The notes under the pieces were generated by a model. It did not search any database. It was not told where the DNA came from and saw only the letters and a program-made list of their open reading frames with translations. Made by a program: the position numbers and the translations under genes. Positions 34,779 through 40,916 of a DNA stretch of 64,000 nt are shown here, in pieces (position 1 is the first letter of the stretch; each line of letters begins with the position of its first letter). Source of the stretch: Nitrospirota bacterium. GTDB lineage: Bacteria; Nitrospirota; Thermodesulfovibrionia; UBA6902; DSMQ01. The stretch is from NCBI GenBank assembly GCA_016208965.1, contig JACQXB010000009.1, forward strand, positions 32,683 to 96,682, in the 5' to 3' direction.

Positions 34779-35699
34779 ATGAAGAGATCGCCGGCAATAT
34801 ATGGCTCTATTATTATACTCGTGCTTTCCTTAACCCGCGCCTATGCTGACGAAAAAGAAATTCACAAACTCCTTTCCCTGCCTGAAAAGAAAATCGATAT
34901 CGGCATAGCCGCTCTGATAATTGCCAAGGATATATTTCCCGACCTTGATGTTAATGCTTATTCTCAAAAAATTGATGAAATGGTGGCAGGCGCAAGATTT
35001 CTCACGAAAGGCAGAATGGGCCCCGATTACAGGGTCAAAGCCTTGAACACATACTTCTTCAAAATTGCAGGAATAAAATATGATTATTCCGATCCATACG
35101 GCAAAAACACAAGGAACCGCTACATAGACGGAGTCCTTGATAGAAAAAGAGGCAACTGTGCTTCCATGCCTGTTCTTTATCTTGCGATTGCCCAGCGCCT
35201 CGGTTATCCTGTATATGCAGTTGCAGCGCCTGACCATCTTTTTTTGAGGTATGTCATCCCAGATTTTAAAGAGAATAACATTGAAGCAACGGGCGGCGGA
35301 GGATATTCGTCTAATGAAGAATATATCAGAGATTTCCAGATTTCTAAAATTGGCATTAAGAGTGGTGCGTATCTAAGAACGCTGTCCCATCGTGAATTGC
35401 TTGCAGAGTTGGTTTCAGAAAATGCCGGATATTGGATAGAGAAAGGGGATATAAAAAAAGGTATCAGGTATCTGGAACTTTGTGTTAAGATAAATCCGCA
35501 TTCGCCTGAGATAACCGGCAATCTGGGGGCGGCTTATTACAGATATAGGATGAGTCTTCCGGAGGCAGAGGGCCAAGAATTTATTGAGAAAGGCTATTCA
35601 TATAAAAGAAAGGCGAAAGAGATGGGAGTGGTGAGGCTCCCGCAGGAAGAATATATAAAGCAGGTAAAAAAGAAGGCTAAAGAAGAGACAAAAAAATAA
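34779..35699 (+). CDS. Secreted SirB1/transglutaminase-like protein with TPR-like end
   Basis: 306 residues. Signal peptide 1-23 ending TRAYA-DE. The middle (about 70-200) matches SirB1/transglutaminase-like proteins: candidate nucleophile in RKRGNCASMPVLYLAIAQRL, His in VAAPDHLFLRYV, and a following ATGGGGY. The end (about 215-290) has a TPR-like pair (YLELCVKINPHSPEITGNLG). Exported, probably periplasmic. It lies 12 nt upstream of the Rhs-tail gene, in an apparent three-gene operon. No lipobox, so soluble. Confidence 0.75.
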   Translation: MKRSPAIYGSIIILVLSLTRAYADEKEIHKLLSLPEKKIDIGIAALIIAKDIFPDLDVNAYSQKIDEMVAGARFLTKGRMGPDYRVKALNTYFFKIAGIKYDYSDPYGKNTRNRYIDGVLDRKRGNCASMPVLYLAIAQRLGYPVYAVAAPDHLFLRYVIPDFKENNIEATGGGGYSSNEEYIRDFQISKIGIKSGAYLRTLSHRELLAELVSENAGYWIEKGDIKKGIRYLELCVKINPHSPEITGNLGAAYYRYRMSLPEAEGQEFIEKGYSYKRKAKEMGVVRLPQEEYIKQVKKKAKEETKK

Positions 35700-35711
35700 G
35701 GGAGGGAATTA

Positions 35712-36257
35712 ATGAAAAAATTAATTGTAACTCTCGTAACAGTCTTATCAATCTTTACATTTGTTAATGCCTCCGAAGCCCGCTGGTATGACCCTGAAAG
35801 CGGAAGGTTTCTAAGTGAAGACCCGATTGGGTTCCAAGGTGGAGTTAACTTCTATGTTTACGTACTCAATAACCCCGTTAACCATACTGACCCTTTAGGG
35901 CTGGATACATATATGTGCAAAAAACCGTTGGATCTTTTTGGTGGTACAGGAACGAAATCAGGTCCAGATGTAACCGGGAATCCCTTATATCACCAATATA
36001 TTTGCGTTGTTAATGAACAAGGCACAAAATGCGTAGGACAATCAAGTGCAGGAGGAAAATTATATGGAGAAGGAGCTAAGAGTAGGGATACTTTTGTGTC
36101 GAGCGGCTGTGAGAAAGTAGCCACTAACAAATGTATCGAAGCATGTATTTTAAATACAGGTTCTAATAGACCCACCTATGGGCTAGTTGGCCCTGGAACG
36201 AATTGTCAGGAATGGGCAACCGATACTTTTAATAAATGCGTTAGCCAGTGTTTCTGA
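35712..36257 (+). CDS. Secreted miniature Rhs-tail protein with Cys-rich toxin-like domain
   Basis: 181 residues. Signal peptide 1-23 (ending NASEA). Residues 24-64 are the Rhs-core end: RWYDPESGRFLSEDPIGF, then NPVNHTDPLGL, after which polymorphic toxins begin. The 117-residue domain that follows has nine cysteines, a candidate His in LYHQYICV and a candidate Cys in GPGTNCQEWATDTF, reminiscent of LRAT/permuted NlpC-type hydrolases (NC-E/Q-x-F/W). There is no giant Rhs shell. It overlaps the next membrane-protein gene by 1 nt (TGATG). I infer effector and immunity; the activity is unproven. Confidence 0.7.
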   Translation: MKKLIVTLVTVLSIFTFVNASEARWYDPESGRFLSEDPIGFQGGVNFYVYVLNNPVNHTDPLGLDTYMCKKPLDLFGGTGTKSGPDVTGNPLYHQYICVVNEQGTKCVGQSSAGGKLYGEGAKSRDTFVSSGCEKVATNKCIEACILNTGSNRPTYGLVGPGTNCQEWATDTFNKCVSQCF

Positions 36258-36757
36258 TGCAAAATCGTCTATCATTAAAAGCTTTTATTACAAGAAACTT
36301 TTCTGCAATCACAATATTCATTGTTGTAGGTATATTAGTTAGTTTTTCTATTGCAGGGCTTCCTTCAGGTGAGTTTCTCGGGAATCTTGCATTTGCAGTC
36401 TTATTAGTGTCAGTCATAACAGACATCTTCATTATTGTTGCAGCAATAATAAATAGTAGTCAGAAACATATGAAAATATTATGGTTAGGTATAAGTATTA
36501 TTTTCTTTGCTATCTCAGGTTTTGTTTATTTGATAAGTAACAACGTAAGGGATTTTTATATTGTATTGGGTTGGGAATTAAATATTTTAAGTTTTCCCGC
36601 AAGTTTAGCCATTAATTATTTAGCAGCTCTTTTCTCAAGATTTGTAGAAATGAATTTTATAGGTCTTATACTTACATGGGCATTATACATCGTGCCTGGT
36701 TATTTTCAATGGTTTGTACTACTCCCATTCATTGTTAAAAAAATCCGCTCAGTTTAA
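36257..36757 (+). CDS. Small integral membrane protein, candidate immunity protein
   Basis: 166 residues from ATG 36257, whose A is the last base of the preceding stop (TGATG); a GTG at 36248 is less likely. Four or five membrane helices: about 13-32, 40-62, 70-95, 103-125 and 135-158. No recognised family. Translational coupling to the Rhs-tail gene is the main clue to an immunity role. Base composition is more AT-rich than the neighbours upstream, which suggests acquisition. Confidence 0.6.
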   Translation: MQNRLSLKAFITRNFSAITIFIVVGILVSFSIAGLPSGEFLGNLAFAVLLVSVITDIFIIVAAIINSSQKHMKILWLGISIIFFAISGFVYLISNNVRDFYIVLGWELNILSFPASLAINYLAALFSRFVEMNFIGLILTWALYIVPGYFQWFVLLPFIVKKIRSV

Positions 36758-37445
36758 GGTATCATGAGAAGGTAGCACTAATAATGTATCGAGGCTTGTA
36801 TGATAAATGAGAGTTCAAAGCAGAGAACTTATTATGGGCTAATGGTAAACCCCTCTCCATTGTCAAGACAAAAAACAGTACAATGGTACCCAAATTAAGG
36901 AGGCTAAAGGATTAGAATTTGGAGGCGGCGGTACAGTACAACGTGTACGCACAGTACAACGTGTGCCAGTGCCCGAAGGACCAATCACAGAACATTAATG
37001 GATTAGTAAAGACGTAAAAAGAGATTATGACTTATATGTAAAAGGTAAGAAATAATATTCCATGTGGCCCGTTCAAATAATCCACACAATGCTCGCCGTT
37101 ACTTCCTCACGCCTCTTAGGTCTATCCCACAGGGTCGAAAAGACCGAACTATGGGGTAATTGCCAGTTAGAACGGAAAAGGGGTTGTCACACGAATAATT
37201 GAGGAATAATTAGGGACACTCAAATTTTTTACTTCTTAACCGCAACCAGTTCCCTGTTCCCAAAACCTGCCAGTATGATAACTCAAACAGTTCCAGGGTC
37301 TTATAACTCATTGATTTTACGAGATGCTGAAACGAGTTCAGCATGACATTTTTATGTTTTTGGCATTTGGGCAATAGCCTGTTCATTATTCACAACCACA
37401 TCTCTGATTTACGAAGTTCCCGAAAGCTACCCCTTTCCTTTATGC
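36758..37445. other. Gene-poor stretch with decayed frames
   Basis: Besides the toxin vestige, a frame from about 36890 to 37055 reads KEAKGLEFGGGGTVQRVRTV and, after one stop at 36996, WISKDVKRDYDLYVKGKK. It looks like a coding remnant of unknown family. The tandem CAGTACAACGTGT unit occurs twice at 36936-36970. From 37060 to 37445 I recognise nothing apart from an AT-rich tract. Confidence 0.4.
36785..36870 (+). pseudogene. Vestige of a second Rhs-tail toxin domain
   Basis: The plus-strand frame at 36785 reads CIEACMINESSKQRTYYGLM then VNPSP. This aligns with CIEACILNTGSNRPTYGLVG of the gene at 35712, at both protein and DNA level. No start, and stops in the other frames: a decayed paralogue downstream of the intact one. 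Confidence 0.6.
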
Positions 37446-37466
37446 TATAATTAATAGGAGGTGGAA
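37444..37466 (+). promoter_or_regulatory. Extended -10 promoter and ribosome site of the HicB-like gene
   Basis: TGCTATAAT (extended -10, 37443-37451) with no clear -35, followed closely by AGGAGGTGG before ATG 37470. Confidence 0.5.
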
Positions 37467-37469
37467 TAA

Positions 37470-37703
37470 ATGCTTGTAAAGATAGACACATATTTTGATG
37501 GCGAGTTTTGGTGTGCACGTGGGGTTAATGAAGATATATTTACCCAAGGTGCAACATATGATGAATTATTGAAAAATATTAAGGAAGCTGTAGCCTTACA
37601 TTTTGAGGACGAATTCAAAAAAAGTAAATCTGCAAACGATATTTTTACACGAGTCAGCCTCTGGAATAATATAAGCAAGGAAGAATTGATAAAGATATTA
37701 TAA
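37470..37703 (+). CDS. Orphan HicB-like antitoxin
   Basis: 77 residues. VKIDTYFDGEFWCARGVNED then FTQGATYDELLKNIKEAVAL is the degraded-RNase-H fold of HicB/UPF0150 proteins. A C-terminal DNA-binding domain is not evident, and no HicA gene flanks it. It may be an orphan antitoxin or one acting on a partner elsewhere. Confidence 0.65.
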   Translation: MLVKIDTYFDGEFWCARGVNEDIFTQGATYDELLKNIKEAVALHFEDEFKKSKSANDIFTRVSLWNNISKEELIKIL

Positions 37704-37747
37704 GAGATGTATGAGGATAGAATTAACCCTCCTCAGAAAGAGCGACC

Positions 37748-37864
37748 CACGACAAACTCGTCTCACTCGTTGACCGCATGATTGAACTGCACAAAAAGAA
37801 AAACTCCCTTCCACCCTTAGCGGAAAGAGGAAGAGGCATAAAAAATAATCTACATTCTCTTTAA
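37748..37864 (+). pseudogene. Type IIG restriction-modification C-terminal fragment, copy 2
   Basis: Frame HDKLVSLVDRMIELHKKKNS then LPPLAERGRGIKNNLHSL and TAA. Extends copy 1 upstream by HDKL, a normal family continuation. It lies inside the 145-bp duplicate. Confidence 0.55.
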
Positions 37865-37905
37865 AGCCTTTTTAAATAACTCGTCTAATTTTTTGCTCTC
37901 TTCTG
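37761..37905. repeat. 145-bp direct repeat, copy 2
   Basis: Ungapped match to 33700-33844 with two differences. This copy includes the 3' end of the intact 65-residue gene on the minus strand, so it is probably the source copy. Confidence 0.9.
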
Positions 37906-38047
37906 CAATCTGCTTAAGAATATCTGATAATTCTTTTTTACCTAAAAGCTCTACCTTTGAAGCCCATACCATATAGGTTTTCACATGGTCATTGTTGTGC
38001 TCTATCCAGTGCTCAAGTAAATGTTTTAGTTTTTGTAGCTCTGTCAT
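37850..38047 (-). CDS. Small helical protein next to DsbC and NicO genes
   Basis: 65 residues. LKHLLEHWIEHNNDHVKTYM, then a second helix pair with IAEESKKLDELFKKALKRM. The HWxEHNxxH pattern resembles small conserved proteins I have seen near metal-handling genes, and the three His residues could bind metal (inference). It overlaps the DsbC-like gene by 4 nt, so it is coupled. Confidence 0.65.
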   Translation of the reverse strand: MTELQKLKHLLEHWIEHNNDHVKTYMVWASKVELLGKKELSDILKQIAEESKKLDELFKKALKRM

Positions 38048-38745
38048 TTTTTCAGTAGGCTTTCAATCTTTTGAAAATTAGCCCCTCTTATAAATTGCCC
38101 ACTGATTACAAAACTCGGGGTTCCCTGAACACCAATGCTTGCCCCAAGTTGCTTGTGTTCCTCTAACCTTGTGATAACTTCTTTGTCGTCACAGACATCA
38201 ACCTTTTTGCCGTCAAGCTCCCCATTCATTACTTCCTCATATGCCTTTGTCTTATCCTTTGCGCAGAGGATATACTTTGCTTTATCCTCAGCCTGTGGAT
38301 GGAGACTAACTATAGGAAAAAAGAATATATACCTTGTTACATCGCCTCTCTTCTTAAAATACTCTGATGCCTTTCTGCAATATGGACAATCAGGGTCTGT
38401 AAATTCAACAACTATGTTTTTACCACTACCAATTTTTATTGCCTTATCAAGTGGTAAGTTTTTTGCTTTTGCAGATACAATCTCAGTATTTCTATCAGCA
38501 GTAAGGTTTTTACCATCTTTAGTATGTATCTCACCTGAAATGATATATCCTGTCTTAGGGTGGTAATAAAAAATGTTAATTCCTGATATGACTTCATAAA
38601 GCCCTTTAATCTGGATTTCCTTTATGCTGTCAAACTGCAGGTCTGGATAATTTTTCTTTAAAGACTCAGCAGGCGTCTCTGCGAATACAGTTCCAGTAAA
38701 AGTAAACAACACCAACATTAAAATTAATACTATCTTTTTGTGCAT
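38044..38745 (-). CDS. Periplasmic DsbC/DsbG-like thiol-disulfide protein
   Basis: 233 residues from ATG 38745 (GGGAGGA upstream; the longer frame adds 13 codons without a ribosome site). Signal peptide 1-21 (FTGTVFA-ET). N-terminal dimerisation-type region, then thioredoxin fold with CPYC in VEFTDPDCPYCRKASEYF and cis-Pro in GVQGTPSFVISG. Disulfide isomerase or c-type cytochrome maturation role. It lies between the NicO-like transporter and the small helical gene. Confidence 0.88.
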   Translation of the reverse strand: MHKKIVLILMLVLFTFTGTVFAETPAESLKKNYPDLQFDSIKEIQIKGLYEVISGINIFYYHPKTGYIISGEIHTKDGKNLTADRNTEIVSAKAKNLPLDKAIKIGSGKNIVVEFTDPDCPYCRKASEYFKKRGDVTRYIFFFPIVSLHPQAEDKAKYILCAKDKTKAYEEVMNGELDGKKVDVCDDKEVITRLEEHKQLGASIGVQGTPSFVISGQFIRGANFQKIESLLKK

Positions 38746-38790
38746 AATTATCCTCCCGGGTGTTATCTTTAGGTATATTAACATATAATA

Positions 38791-39504
38791 CTATAAGCCA
38801 AAAAATAATATTGATATTCCGCATAAACATACTACAGCACCAGATATGGCATGAGTATAACACTCAAATCGTGTTGAAGGAATAAAATTGATACCAAAGG
38901 TCGAAATAAGAACAATGCTTACCATGGTCAGAATTGTTATCACACCAAAAATAATGGTAACCAAAATTAACCCGGCAAGACTGTTCTTAGCGGCAGGATA
39001 CATAAGCATCGGGATTAATGGTTCGCAGGGTCCAAAAATAAATATTGTAAAAAGAACCCACGGGGTAATACTTTTAGGTGCATTTTTTTTATGGACGTGC
39101 ATATGTTCTATGGTGTGGTCATGGGAGTGGCTATGACTGATGTCCTCTTCATGTGCATGTAGATGTTCATGAGATTTGTACCTTAATGCTTTCCGCATCC
39201 CCCAAACAAAGTAAATTAAACCAAATGCAATAAGAGTCCATGTTGCTAAATTGCCACGAAATGATTCAACTGCTTCTAATTTTAAAACAGCAATGCCAAG
39301 ACTTACACCTAAAATACCCAGTAAAACGGAACTTAATACATGTCCGATACCGCATAAAATAGTAACTAACGTTGTCTTGCCTAATGACCATTTGCCTGAC
39401 CTGGACATCATAATGAATGGTATATAATGGTCAGGTCCAAACAGTGTATGAAAAAAACCTATTGCTGCTGCTGCAGTTATAAGGATTAATAATTCATTAG
39501 ACAT
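38791..39504 (-). CDS. NicO/RcnA-UreH-like Ni2+/Co2+ transporter
   Basis: 237 residues, six membrane helices. Family metal motif GFFHTLFGPDHYIPF near residue 16 and GIGHVLSS near 53. A His-rich cytoplasmic loop follows at about 112-140 (HEHLHAHEEDISHSHSHDHT). IFGPCEPLIPMLMYPA is also typical. It probably moves cobalt or nickel. Its position beside the cobalamin genes favours cobalt (inference). Confidence 0.85.
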   Translation of the reverse strand: MSNELLILITAAAAIGFFHTLFGPDHYIPFIMMSRSGKWSLGKTTLVTILCGIGHVLSSVLLGILGVSLGIAVLKLEAVESFRGNLATWTLIAFGLIYFVWGMRKALRYKSHEHLHAHEEDISHSHSHDHTIEHMHVHKKNAPKSITPWVLFTIFIFGPCEPLIPMLMYPAAKNSLAGLILVTIIFGVITILTMVSIVLISTFGINFIPSTRFECYTHAISGAVVCLCGISILFFGL

Positions 39505-39542
39505 AATAATTGCGCTCTAAATAAAAAAATTATTTCAAATGC

Positions 39543-40916
39543 TTACCTGTTGTTGTCAATGACAGTTTTCCGTTCTCGCCCCTTTATTAAAATATACAAT
39601 AAGTTATCAACCTTATCTATGAGTTTTTTGAACAATCCTCTATGACTCTTTGAGTTTCCAAACAGTTCTATCCTGATTTTTGTGATCTCTGAGTCATTGC
39701 ATTCTTCATATGTAATATATCCTTTCTGTATGGCATGTCTTTCAAGAATCAAAAGATGTTTCGCTTTGTCTACAAATGGCATAAGCAATTCTTTAGTTTT
39801 TTTTAGACTATCTCCAAGTTTTTCTTGCCCCTTGTCTCTCGCCCCTTGCCCCTTTTTGAGTATCTCTGCGATTTCTTTTATCATGACATACAACGTGCAG
39901 TATTCAAGCCCCCTTACTCCCCTCCGCCACTGAAGAAGCATTGGGTTTCGCCAGAACCAGAGGAAATTTCGTTCGCCAAGGGAAATCAGCTCATCAACTG
40001 ACATTTCAAGTTCCTTGAGCAGTGACAGGTTTGTTTTGGAGCCTATAAGTTGAGAAGTTGAGAGGCTCTCATCTTCCCAATTTCTTATCTTCCTAACTTC
40101 TGTCTTCTGTCCTGCGAGATATCTCCACTGATTCTTTAGAACTATTGCGCCATTTTCATCATCAGGTGTATCAAAATGAATAAGTGATAGGATTACTTTG
40201 CCTTTGCCAAAATTACCTTCTATTACAGCAGGCTCACCTTTTAATCTCTCAGGATTAAGGTTAATCCTGTAAAGTGCTTCAAGTTTTGTCCAGCTACCGT
40301 TTGTTTCCACATCCCCCACATTCATGTCAGAACTGAAGGAATCAGGCAGGGCATCTCCATAGGTGGCGAGAATTTTTATCCCTTTGTCTTCTACTAAAAA
40401 TTGCGATGGCCACCAGGCGTGAAAAACAGGTGAGAAGTTCTCTGATGCATGATAATCCTGAATCTTGTATCCTGCATCTTGAATCTTGCAGTTGTCCCAC
40501 ACGGAATGTTTGTTGATATTGAGATGAATCTTCCCGCTGAAGCTCGGGACGCGATTCTTTGTAGGTCTTCTCCTGACATTTAAGAGTCCTACACTCTCCT
40601 GAGTTGCAAGCCCTGCACCGCCGCAAAGACCGAGGTAATCGCCTCCGTCTCTGACAAATCTTTTTATCTCCGTGATGCCTTTCTTACCGAGAGCCTTTAG
40701 CTTATTTGATGCCCATCCACCAGGGGTAAATAGCATTTTGTAATTTTTGAGTTGCCCGTTTTTAATATCAGCAGAACGAATAATATCAAAAGGCAGGTTA
40801 AGTGACTTCAATGCCTTATATGCCATTAATCCCCAAAGAAAAGACTCATCCCATAGAAAGGCAACATCATTTGAGGACTTTGAACTTTGAACTTTAAACT
40901 TTGAACTTTTTCTCAT
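39543..40916 (-). CDS. BPL_N-type glutamine-amidotransferase-like protein in cobalamin cluster
   Basis: 457 residues. The first 270 residues resemble the BPL_N class I amidotransferase-like domain: MLFTPGGWASNKLKALGKKG, then DYLGLCGGAGLA, where the nucleophile-position residue is Cys in LCGG. The remainder is helical and unrecognised. The N-terminus (KFKVQSSKSS), an inner segment (CKIQDAGYKIQDYH) and GQGARDKGQ are repeat-encoded. The start lies within the 3' end of cbiGH (23-nt overlap in the TTTGAAC repeat). Function unknown. Confidence 0.65.
   Translation of the reverse strand: MRKSSKFKVQSSKSSNDVAFLWDESFLWGLMAYKALKSLNLPFDIIRSADIKNGQLKNYKMLFTPGGWASNKLKALGKKGITEIKRFVRDGGDYLGLCGGAGLATQESVGLLNVRRRPTKNRVPSFSGKIHLNINKHSVWDNCKIQDAGYKIQDYHASENFSPVFHAWWPSQFLVEDKGIKILATYGDALPDSFSSDMNVGDVETNGSWTKLEALYRINLNPERLKGEPAVIEGNFGKGKVILSLIHFDTPDDENGAIVLKNQWRYLAGQKTEVRKIRNWEDESLSTSQLIGSKTNLSLLKELEMSVDELISLGERNFLWFWRNPMLLQWRRGVRGLEYCTLYVMIKEIAEILKKGQGARDKGQEKLGDSLKKTKELLMPFVDKAKHLLILERHAIQKGYITYEECNDSEITKIRIELFGNSKSHRGLFKKLIDKVDNLLYILIKGRERKTVIDNNR
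40866..40915. repeat. TTTGAAC heptamer array at a gene junction
   Basis: Four to five TTTGAAC/TTTAAAC units. On the minus strand it encodes both the last residues of cbiGH (KKFKV) and, in another frame, the first residues of the next gene (SKFKVQSSKSS). Confidence 0.8.

Noticed and set aside
37060-37250. Conserved-looking AGGGACACTC and CACAGGGTCGAAAAGACC segment as a mobile intron or rRNA-like piece
   Set aside because: No coherent secondary structure, no reverse transcriptase or intron core, and no match I can defend.
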